57,937 nucleotides of DNA from NCBI GenBank assembly GCA_021731695.1, contig JAKFWZ010000053.1, positions 1 to 57,937 on the forward strand, read 5' to 3'. The first letter of the stretch is position 1. Each line of letters starts with the position of its first letter. Under the pieces are notes generated by a model, which saw nothing but the letters and a program-made list of their open reading frames with translations, had not been told where the DNA came from and did no database searches. Shown in pieces: positions 8,740 through 16,000 of the stretch. This stretch comes from Candidatus Daviesbacteria bacterium (GTDB taxonomy: Bacteria; Patescibacteriota; Microgenomatia; Daviesbacterales; UBA10151). Both the position numbers and the translations under genes were made by a program.

Positions 8740-9042
8740 ATGAATACCTCTGTTGTGAATGTCAAAGTAAATTCTGAAATCAAGAAAAAAGCCCAACAAG
8801 TTGCGGAAGAGCTTGGGTTTTCTCTTAGCGGATTAATTAACGGATACTTAAGACAGCTGATTAAAACGAAAACGGTTCATTTTAGCGTGAGCGAGGAACC
8901 GAGCGATTACTTTATAAAGTCTATGAAAGAAGCGAAAGAGGATATTAAAGCCGGTAGGATAATAAGTTTTGAGAACTGGGAGGAAGAAGAGAAGTATTTG
9001 AATCAGTTAATTGAGAATGACAAAAAACACAAATCGAGTTAG
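8740..9042 (+). CDS. RelB/DinJ-like ribbon-helix-helix antitoxin
   Basis: 100 residues. The N-terminal half (TSVVNVKVNSEIKKKAQQVA then ELGFSLSGLINGYLRQL) matches the ribbon-helix-helix fold of RelB/DinJ antitoxins: a short beta strand that binds DNA as a dimer, then two helices. The acidic C-terminal half (about 55-100) is typical of the toxin-neutralising segment. It overlaps the next gene by 26 nt, the usual antitoxin-first coupled arrangement. Such antitoxins repress their own promoter, but I see no clear operator palindrome here. Confidence 0.8.
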   Translation: MNTSVVNVKVNSEIKKKAQQVAEELGFSLSGLINGYLRQLIKTKTVHFSVSEEPSDYFIKSMKEAKEDIKAGRIISFENWEEEEKYLNQLIENDKKHKSS

Positions 9043-9304
9043 TTATTCAAAGAAATTTCAAAAGCAACTCGAAAAAGCGCCGGTTGAAATCAAAGAAGCT
9101 TTTTTGAAAAGACGAAAGATATTCCTGAAGGAGCCATTCCATACTATGCTTAATAACTACATGCTGATAGGTAACTATCTAGGTTCAAGGAGCATTAATA
9201 TTACAGGTGACTGGAGGGCAATTTATTCTGAATCAGCAGATAAAAACAGTGAAACAATGATTGTATTTGAATTTTTAGGAACCCACAGTGAACTCTATAA
9301 ATAG
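9017..9304 (+). CDS. RelE/YafQ-type mRNA interferase toxin
   Basis: 95 residues from ATG 9017 (a TTG at 9011 is possible). It has the RelE-superfamily layout: basic N-terminal helices (YSKKFQKQLEKAPVEIKEAF), a loop with LIGNYLGSRSINITGDWRAIY, and a final strand MIVFEFLGTHSELY whose His and Tyr fit catalytic positions of YafQ-like toxins. These toxins cut mRNA at the ribosome and are held inactive by the upstream antitoxin. Overlap of 26 nt with that gene implies translational coupling. Confidence 0.8.
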   Translation: MTKNTNRVSYSKKFQKQLEKAPVEIKEAFLKRRKIFLKEPFHTMLNNYMLIGNYLGSRSINITGDWRAIYSESADKNSETMIVFEFLGTHSELYK

Positions 9305-9322
9305 CTTAATTTGAAGCTAAAC

Positions 9323-9351
9323 TTGCAAACTAAACAAATAGTTTTTACAAT
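9323..9351 (+). promoter_or_regulatory. Promoter TTGCAA-N17-TACAAT, leaderless
   Basis: Boxes at 9323-9328 and 9346-9351. ATG 9360 is the ninth base after the -10 box. A TTG at 9351 overlaps the box and is excluded as a start. Confidence 0.75.
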
Positions 9352-9359
9352 TGTTAGAT

Positions 9360-10886
9360 ATGCCAAATCCTAAGGACAACGAAGAAGAGGACAAAGTAGC
9401 AGCCGCCTACGAAAACATCTCCAAAAAGCTTGAAGACATAAGAAGCGGAAAAGGTTCCGATGATGAAGATTCTGAAGAAGATGAAAAACCCAAGCATGTT
9501 AATGAAGACGAACTCGAAGAGTGGAAAGGTCCGAAAGGAGTAAAGAGTGAAGAGGGAAGAGCAGAAATAGAGGATGAGGATATTGAGCTTCGAAAGGTGA
9601 AACTTGAGCACTCGGAAGGCGATGATGAAGATGAAGAAGATGATGAGTCGAAGGAGTCGGAGGATTCGGATGGGTCGAATGATGATAAAAACGAAAAAGT
9701 AGATGAAGAGACTGAAGAGAGAGAAGAAAAGAGTTCCAAAGGCGATGACGATAAAGAGGATGAAGACTCTGAGCCTGTAAAAAAATGGAAACCAGAAGAA
9801 AATGATCCTCTGGATGATGATGAAGATTCAGAATCTGACGAAAAAGAAGATGTGCAAAGCTTGCGATCTGACGATCTAAAGCAAAACTTGCGATCCAGCG
9901 ATCTAGAATCTGAGGAATCCGATGAAGATGAAAAACCAAAGAGAGATTTTGAGCCTGAAAAGTTTGAAGAAGAAGCTCCGATAAGACACTCGAGAGATGA
10001 TGAAGATGAATTCGAAGAAACAATACGCCCCTCCGACGGAGGTGAGATTGCTTCGCAGGACTCGGAAGTCGTTCAGACTTCTTCCCCTCGCAATGACGAA
10101 CAATCAAAACCAAAAAGTGAATATTTTGGTGAAGATGTAAAACCAGGACATGATTTTGAAAGAGATGAATCAGACGTAAGCTTCAGAAAACCGCAGTCTT
10201 CGCCGGATACGCTGGATGATTTAGCAAATAAGCCTGCAAGTGAAGATGATGATTATCATATTCCGAACCTGAAAGGGGCTAGACACGAGCAGGGGGATAT
10301 GGAGTACAATGCTGACCCCTCGAGACAAAGACACGAGAGAGCTTATAACAATATGGACAATATGTCTAAAGATAGCGATCCTAATAATTTCTTCTCACAG
10401 CATCAGCAAAGTCCAAAACGCGCGAACAAGTTCCATCTTCTTATTTTAGTTTTAATTGGAATTGCAGTTATTGGTTTTACCGTTTATATTCTTAAAGGGG
10501 GTTTTGGTGAGATAAATATCACACCTGAAGCAAGTCCAAGTCCCTCACCTGTAGAATCTGCAAGCCCAACTCCGACACCAACTCCAGAACCAACAGTCGA
10601 AAGAGGCGACTTTACTATCAGGGTCTTAAACGGAACTTCAACAACAGGTCTTGCGGGAACCGTATCAGATAAACTCGAAGAATTAGGTTATGAAACTGCG
10701 AATCCGGGAAATGCAACCAATTCTGCTTTCACTCAGACTCAGATCCGTATTAAAGAAGGCGAAAATGCGACTGCGCTTTTTGAGAGACTTAAGCTTGATT
10801 TGGCTCCTGATTATGATGCGCAACAATCAACAAATTTACCTGATAATTCCACAAACGATGCGGAAGTCATCCTCGGTGCAAACTGA
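9360..10886 (+). CDS. Acidic low-complexity membrane protein with C-terminal LytR_C-like domain
   Basis: 508 residues. The first 340 are overwhelmingly Asp, Glu, Ser and Lys and should be disordered and cytoplasmic. One membrane helix follows at about 358-380 (FHLLILVLIGIAVIGFTVYI), then a Ser/Pro/Thr linker and about 90 residues like LytR_C (FTIRVLNGTSTTGLAGTVSD, LEELGYE, IRIKEG). LytR_C domains accompany cell-wall polymer transferases and are extracytoplasmic. The disordered part incorporates dispersed DNA repeats in frame: 9-bp words at 9645-9680, a CTTGCGATCT word at 9858-9905 that also occurs near 48.8 kb, and a TTCGC...CTCGCAATGACGAA palindrome at 10048-10100. The N-terminal half therefore seems to have grown by repeat capture. 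Function unknown. Confidence 0.75.
   Translation: MPNPKDNEEEDKVAAAYENISKKLEDIRSGKGSDDEDSEEDEKPKHVNEDELEEWKGPKGVKSEEGRAEIEDEDIELRKVKLEHSEGDDEDEEDDESKESEDSDGSNDDKNEKVDEETEEREEKSSKGDDDKEDEDSEPVKKWKPEENDPLDDDEDSESDEKEDVQSLRSDDLKQNLRSSDLESEESDEDEKPKRDFEPEKFEEEAPIRHSRDDEDEFEETIRPSDGGEIASQDSEVVQTSSPRNDEQSKPKSEYFGEDVKPGHDFERDESDVSFRKPQSSPDTLDDLANKPASEDDDYHIPNLKGARHEQGDMEYNADPSRQRHERAYNNMDNMSKDSDPNNFFSQHQQSPKRANKFHLLILVLIGIAVIGFTVYILKGGFGEINITPEASPSPSPVESASPTPTPTPEPTVERGDFTIRVLNGTSTTGLAGTVSDKLEELGYETANPGNATNSAFTQTQIRIKEGENATALFERLKLDLAPDYDAQQSTNLPDNSTNDAEVILGAN
9645..9680. repeat. Four 9-bp GAGTCGAAG-like words in frame
   Basis: GAGTCGAAG, GAGTCGGAG, GATTCGGAT and GGGTCGAAT in tandem encode ESKESEDSDGSN. 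They match the left arm of the elements in radA and rho; no right arm is visible here. Confidence 0.65.
9858..9905. repeat. CTTGCGATCT repeat in frame
   Basis: Two copies of CTTGCGATCTGACGATCTA-like sequence encode LRSDDL and LRSSDL. The same word, CTTGCGATCTAACGATCTA, is part of the 60-bp tandem repeat at 48781-48900, where the frame also reads LRSNDL. Confidence 0.6.
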
Positions 10887-11042
10887 GTTCACGACAGACA
10901 ATACGCCCAATTTCAAAGAAATTGTGAAGTCTGCGGCTTCTCTTCCTCGAGAAGAATCCAATTAATGATAGAATATCAAGTCTTCTCTCGTAATAACCTT
11001 TAAGAGTATTTTTTGGGCCTTCCGGAGCTAGTTTTCAAACCT
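10887..11042. repeat. Hairpin-rich gap between convergent genes
   Basis: CAGAC-AATACGCCC-AATTTC-AAA-GAAATT-GTGAA-GTCTG (about 10898-10932) is a nested hairpin homologous in layout to the one at 17-68. CTTCTC-TTCCTC-GAGAAG follows. It could stop transcription from both sides, but neither hairpin has a strong T tract. Confidence 0.55.
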
Positions 11043-11810
11043 TTAAGTAGTTGCAACTTTCTTCGTATTTCCTTTTTTTGACATAAGAAGATTCAAAATC
11101 AGAATAGCCTCAAACAAACCAATAATTGGTAGTGCGAGCAGGACATCGGCCAGAATTGAGTCTGCGGGAAGAAAAATTACGAAGAAAATAGCAGCTGTAT
11201 AAATCCACTTACGCTGTTTACTGAGCTGTCTGTTATTAATAATACCCAACCGCAAAAGTATCAGCAAAACTATCGGAAACTGAAAAGCAAAACCCATAAG
11301 AACTGATGTTAAAAGTACAGTACTTAAAAGACGGCTGATATCTAAAATGTTTCCTATACCTAAGGAAATGGATTTGGATAAAAATATTTCGATTTGCCAT
11401 TTCATAATAAAAAACCCGAATAAAAATCCTGCCAGAAAAAGGATAAGCGAAACCGGTATGGACCTTACAACCATACTGAATTCTTTTATTTTTAGAGCAG
11501 GCTTGAAGAAAGATAAGACCTGATAAAGGATAAGAGGTAAAGTTAAAATTAATCCGCTGGCGATTCCGCAGCTAATTGCCAGATTAATGAATTGGAATGG
11601 TGAAGTGAAAACGATGTTGATTCCTTTAAGGCTTAAAATCTCAATCAAAAACCTTATTATATTTTCATAAAAAAGAAATCCGACTATTGTTGAAGCTGCA
11701 AAAACACAGGAAGTTAAAATAATCCTTTTTCGTATTTCTTTTAGAAAAGGGGAATATTTTTCGATTATTGTATTGAATTCAGGAAACTGCGAAGGTTGAT
11801 TATTTTCCAT
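11043..11810 (-). CDS. tatC: Twin-arginine translocase subunit TatC
   Basis: 255 residues, the normal size, with six membrane helices. N-terminal features are typical: FLKEIRKRIILTSCVFAAST ahead of helix 1, then FTSPFQFINLAISCGIASGL and LPLILYQVLSFFKPAL, corresponding to the conserved periplasmic loop and the PxxxYQxWxFxxPGL region. TatC recognises twin-arginine signal peptides and with TatA exports folded proteins. An AGAGGAG sits right before the ATG and a TTGTTT-N18-TATAGT promoter is about 45 nt upstream, making this one of the few genes here with a real leader. Two tatA genes lie just upstream with one unknown gene between. Confidence 0.92.
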   Translation of the reverse strand: MENNQPSQFPEFNTIIEKYSPFLKEIRKRIILTSCVFAASTIVGFLFYENIIRFLIEILSLKGINIVFTSPFQFINLAISCGIASGLILTLPLILYQVLSFFKPALKIKEFSMVVRSIPVSLILFLAGFLFGFFIMKWQIEIFLSKSISLGIGNILDISRLLSTVLLTSVLMGFAFQFPIVLLILLRLGIINNRQLSKQRKWIYTAAIFFVIFLPADSILADVLLALPIIGLFEAILILNLLMSKKGNTKKVATT

Positions 11811-11891
11811 TCTCCTCTTGAATCTTTCCAGTTGACCGCAAGGCCTTAGTTAAACTCACTATAATCTTTGAAGCAGTTGCTAAACAAGTAG

Positions 11892-12308
11892 CTAGGCTAG
11901 ATCTACTGCGTTTTTAAAATGTTTATTAATTTCGGCTTTAGCTAAATATTTATCTCTTGAAGAGAGATTGGGAATATCAATAACTAAATGCCTGTCGGAA
12001 TCAAATTTAAAAGTAGGTTTGTGCCTTTCTTTAAATCTCTTGTATTTATTGCCGGATTCATCAGTAATTTCTTCAATCAAATGGGGGAATCTATCCATTA
12101 ATTTAGAGAGAGCCAGATTTTTCCTGGGGTTTTCTTCAGTTACAGCTGCGTAAATTTCTTTATCGTTTAAGTTTTTGTGTGCTTCGCATTTGTTAGTAAC
12201 TCTATGAACTGAATGTGTTCTCTGCTCTTCGGGAGCAGTATCTTCCCAGGAGTATTCAATGATGCAAGTGCAAGTATCTGGTCGCCATCGAGTTGTATGT
12301 AATGTCAT
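11892..12308 (-). CDS. Unknown Cys/His-containing small protein
   Basis: 138 residues, no recognised family. The N-terminal half opens TTRWRPDTCTCIIEYSWED and continues with TNKCEAHKNL; C-x-C plus C-x2-H could form a metal site. The C-terminal half is charged and ends with NLSSRDKYLAKAEINKHF. It lies between tatC and two tatA genes on the same strand. Co-transcription is plausible, but no link to export can be shown. Confidence 0.55.
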   Translation of the reverse strand: MTLHTTRWRPDTCTCIIEYSWEDTAPEEQRTHSVHRVTNKCEAHKNLNDKEIYAAVTEENPRKNLALSKLMDRFPHLIEEITDESGNKYKRFKERHKPTFKFDSDRHLVIDIPNLSSRDKYLAKAEINKHFKNAVDLA

Positions 12309-12336
12309 AACAATATTATATTAGAAGCAGGAATTA

Positions 12337-12492
12337 TTATGAACTAGAAGACTCGTCTTTAGATGCTTTTTTAAATTCTTTCATAGCTTCGCCCAAGCCT
12401 TTAAAAAGTTCCGGGATTTTTTTACCGCCAAAAAGAAGAACAATTATTAATCCGATTATCAGCCATTCAGTGACACCTATTGATTGAAGCAT
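12337..12492 (-). CDS. tatA: TatA/TatE-like translocase pore subunit, 51 residues
   Basis: Short single-helix protein. Residues 7-21 form the membrane helix ([15 protein letters not shown]). The canonical hinge [20 protein letters not shown] follows as an amphipathic helix, then a charged tail. FG plus K-K-(I/L)-P is the family hallmark, so this is the most orthodox of the three TatA-like proteins in the window. Its stop is at 12337. It lies 18 nt downstream of the second tatA and presumably shares its transcript. Confidence 0.85.
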   Translation of the reverse strand: MLQSIGVTEWLIIGLIIVLLFGGKKIPELFKGLGEAMKEFKKASKDESSSS

Positions 12493-12510
12493 AATTTATC
12501 TGAGACCCCT

Positions 12511-12702
12511 TTAATCTTTGCCGGATTTTGAATCGTCGCTTGCGGCTTTAGCAAATTCTTTTTTAACATTTTTAATTTCTTTAACCGTTTCTCCACTGGT
12601 TCGTGCGAAAGCGGTGATTATTTTGCTTCCAAACAAGAGTAGTAAGATTACAGCAATGATTATAAGTTCAGTAGGACCGATATTTTTTATAAAGTCTAAC
12701 AT
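12511..12702 (-). CDS. tatA: TatA-like translocase subunit (variant hinge)
   Basis: 63 residues. A membrane helix (TELIIIAVILLLLFG) is followed by SKIITAFARTSGETVKEIKN and a Lys-rich tail. It keeps the FG turn but lacks the K-x-P of standard TatA. It is closely similar to the TatA-like protein at 23942-24127, which begins MFDFIKNISSTELIII where this one begins MLDFIKNIGPTELIII. A promoter TTGTCT-N17-TATAGT (12738-12743, 12715-12720) puts the predicted start site about 5 nt before the ATG. Probably first gene of the tatA-tatA transcript. Confidence 0.8.
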   Translation of the reverse strand: MLDFIKNIGPTELIIIAVILLLLFGSKIITAFARTSGETVKEIKNVKKEFAKAASDDSKSGKD

Positions 12703-12714
12703 GGTGATTTGATA

Positions 12715-12743
12715 ACTATATAACCTAAATTCTAAAAAGACAA
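12715..12743 (-). promoter_or_regulatory. tatA promoter TTGTCT-N17-TATAGT
   Basis: Minus-strand boxes at 12738-12743 and 12715-12720. The ATG lies 12 nt past the -10 box. Confidence 0.65.
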
Positions 12744-12793
12744 GCAGTCAAAATATGATATATTTTCAAGCCAAAATGTATTTTAAACCTAAA

Positions 12794-12997
12794 TCAATAT
12801 CCGGCGCTCATTGCGGCTGAGTACCAATCCTCACCATCCCAAAATTCTAAATTATTTGTCTGAATATTGAATCCAAAAGTTCCTCTTCTGGGTTTTTTTG
12901 GCCTGGTTTCTGAATTCCATGCGGCTATCGTCGGTAGACCAATCATCATTGATAAACCCTGCCCGAGATTTACAAAATAGGGGTAATTGTTTGCCAT
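12794..12997 (-). CDS. Small protein with a GFNIQT-LEFWDG module
   Basis: 67 residues: YPYFVNLGQGLSMMIGLPTI, then RPKKPRRGTFGFNIQTNNLE and FWDGEDWYSA. The second half matches the last 55 residues of the adjacent giant Ser/Pro protein (RPKNPKVGTVGFNIQTKSLE then YWNGVVW). Comparable G-T-x-G-F/Y-N-x-x-T...L-E-Y-W-x-G-x-x-W motifs are common near the ends of phage tail-fibre and surface-fibre proteins, where they may be trimerisation or attachment modules. A TTGAAG-N17-TATAAT promoter (13033-13038, 13010-13015) gives it its own start. It could be a free end cap for the giant protein; that is inference. Confidence 0.65.
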   Translation of the reverse strand: MANNYPYFVNLGQGLSMMIGLPTIAAWNSETRPKKPRRGTFGFNIQTNNLEFWDGEDWYSAAMSAGY

Positions 12998-13009
12998 GCG
13001 TTTGAAGTT

Positions 13010-13038
13010 ATTATATAGACCAGAATAACAGGCTTCAA
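13010..13038 (-). promoter_or_regulatory. Promoter TTGAAG-N17-TATAAT
   Basis: Minus-strand boxes at 13033-13038 and 13010-13015 in the 48-bp gap after the giant gene. The ATG at 12997 is 12 nt past the -10 box. Confidence 0.7.
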
Positions 13039-13045
13039 GTAATTA

Positions 13046-16000
13046 CTATTTATACATTCTTAGAATCATCCAGACCACTCCATTCCAATACTCAAGACTC
13101 TTTGTCTGAATATTAAATCCGACTGTTCCCACTTTTGGATTTTTTGGTCGACCGGCCACATTCCACATCGGAATGGTTGGTGCGGAATTTGGCCCTTGCT
13201 GGAATCCGAGAGATTCATTAATTACAAAGTTATTTTTAAGAAAAATAGCAGGTTCCCGCGCAAGCACTTCAAGAGGAGGAAGCGATGGGCTGGGCGAAAT
13301 GGAAGATAAATCTGATGGTTGGGGTGCTGCAGCAGGTGCTGTTGCTGTTGAAGGTCCTGGTGGTCCAGGTGGTGTCGGACTTGGTGAAGGACTTGGTGAA
13401 GGACTTGGTGACGGTGAAACGCTTGTGCTTGGAGGTGGTGGGGCTGAAGGGCTAATAGAAGCAGAAGGTGATTCAGAGGAGCTTGCAGACGGACTTTGTG
13501 AAGCTGATGGGCTTACTGATACTGATGGAGAGACTGATTCGCTTGTTGAACCGGAGGGACTGGTAGATGGACTTTCTGAAACAGAAGGACTCGAGGATGG
13601 TGAAGCAGATGCTGAAGGTGATGTACTCGGGCTTTCGCTAATACTTGGCGAAGCAGACGGACTTTGTGAAGCAGACGGACTTGTTGAGACCGAAGGAGAT
13701 GCGCTAGGAGATGCACTTGGCGAAGCTGATGGAGAAATTGAAACTGATGGAGATGCTGAAGGCGACGCACTGACAGAAGGAGATGCACTTGGCGAAGCTG
13801 ATACAGAAGGTGAAGTCGACGGACTTGCTGACGGTGAAGCAGAAGGAGATGTGCTTGGAGACACAGATGGACTTACAGATGGGCTTAACGATACAGAAGG
13901 AGATGCACTTGGCGAAGCTGATACTGATGGACTGGTTGAAGGAGATGCGCTTACTGAAGGTGATGTTGAGGCTGATGGTGAGGTAGAAGGGCTTTCGCTA
14001 ACACTAGGCGAGGTCGAAGGCGATGCACTGACGGAAGGTGAAACTGAAACACTTGGGCTTGTAGATGGACTTTCTGAAACTGAAGGTGAAGTACTTGGAC
14101 TTGCACTAGCGCTGGGGCTAGTGGAGGCAGACGGGCTTACTGAAGGCGATGCGCTTACTGAAGGTGACGTACTAGGACTTAGTGATGCAGACGGGCTTGT
14201 GGATGGGCTTAATGATACTGAAGGTGATGTACTCGGGCTAGATGATGCAGAAGGTGAAGTTGATACAGAGGGACTAGTTGAAGGACTGGAAGATACCGAA
14301 GGACTTGTTGATACAGATGGGGATGTTGATGGTGAAGCAGATGCTGAAGGTGAAATAGAAACTGAAGGACTTGTTGATGGTGAAGCACTAACAGAAGGAG
14401 ATGTTGAAACTGAAGGTGAAGTTGATGGGCTAGATGAAACAGATGGACTTGTTGAAACTGATGGACTTGTACTTGGGCTTTCAGAGACAGAAGGTGAAAC
14501 AGAAACTGAAGGACTTGTTGATGGTGAAGCACTAACTGAAGGAGATGTTGAAACTGAAGGTGAAGTTGATGGGCTAGATGATACAGAAGGTGAAGTGGAA
14601 ACACTGGGTGAAGTAGATGGCGATGAGCTAACAGATGGTGATGTTGATACTGATGGACTGGTTGAAGGACTGGAACTTACCGAAGGTGAAACTGAAACAC
14701 TCGGACTGGTAGATGGACTTTCTGAAACAGATGGACTTAATGAAGGAGACAGCGAAGGAGACAATGATGGAGAAAGTGAAGGTGAAACCGATACACTAGG
14801 TGAAACTGATGGTGAGGAACTAACTGAAGGAGATGTACTTACAGAAGGACTTGTACTTGGACTTTCAGAGACTGAAGGTGATGTAGAAACTGAAGGACTA
14901 GTGCTTGGACTGGAACTTACTGAAGGTGAAGTTGAAACAGATGGTGACGTAGATGGTGAAGCACTAACAGATGGACTTGTTGAAACTGAAGGACTTGTTG
15001 ATGGTGACGCACTTACTGAAGGAGATGTACTTACAGAAGGACTAGTGCTCGGTGAAGATGATACAGATGGAGAGGTTGATACAGATGGGGATGTTGATGG
15101 TGAAGCACTTACTGAAGGAGATGTAGAAACTGAAGGTGATGTTGATGGGCTAGATGATACAGATGGTGAAGTTGATACAGAAGGTGATGTTGATGGTGAG
15201 GAACTAACTGAAGGAGATGTACTTACAGAAGGACTTGTTGATGGTGAGGAACTAACTGAAGGAGACGTAGAAACAGAAGGACTTGTACTTGGACTTTCAG
15301 AGACTGAAGGAGATGTTGATACTGAGGGACTAGTTGAAGGCGATGCGCTAACAGAGGGTGAGGTAGAAACGCTCGGACTTGTTGATGGTGAGGAACTTAC
15401 TGAAGGAGATGTAGATACTGAAGGTGAAGTACTTGGGCTAGAACTTACAGAAGGTGAAGTTGATACAGATGGGGATGTTGATGGTGAGGAACTAACTGAA
15501 GGAGATGTAGAAACTGAAGGTGAAGTACTTGGACTGGAACTTACCGAAGGTGAAGTGGATACTGAGGGGCTAGTTGAAGGACTGGATGAAACAGATGGAC
15601 TTGTTGAAACAGATGGACTTGTTGAAACAGAAGGACTTGTACTTGGACTTTCAGAGATTGAAGGTGAAGTTGATACTGATGGACTAGTTGAGGGACTGGA
15701 ACTTACTGAAGGTGAAGTTGATACTGATGGACTAGTTGAGGGACTGGAACTTACTGAAGGTGAAGTTGATACTGATGGGGATGTTGATGGTGAAGCACTA
15801 ACAGATGGACTTGTTGAAACAGAAGGACTAGTACTTGGACTGGAACTTACTGAGGGTGAAGTGGAAACACTAGGTGAAGTAGATGGCGATGAGCTAACAG
15901 ATGGTGATGTTGATACTGAAGGACTAGTGCTTGGACTGGAACTTACCGAAGGTGAAGTGGATACTGAGGGGCTAGTTGAAGGACTGGATGAAACAGATGG

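Noticed and set aside
9407-10113. Ser-rich and His/Leu-rich minus-strand frames opposite the acidic protein
   Set aside because: Antisense by-products of Asp/Glu codon runs; the plus frame has a membrane helix, a LytR_C-like domain and a promoter.
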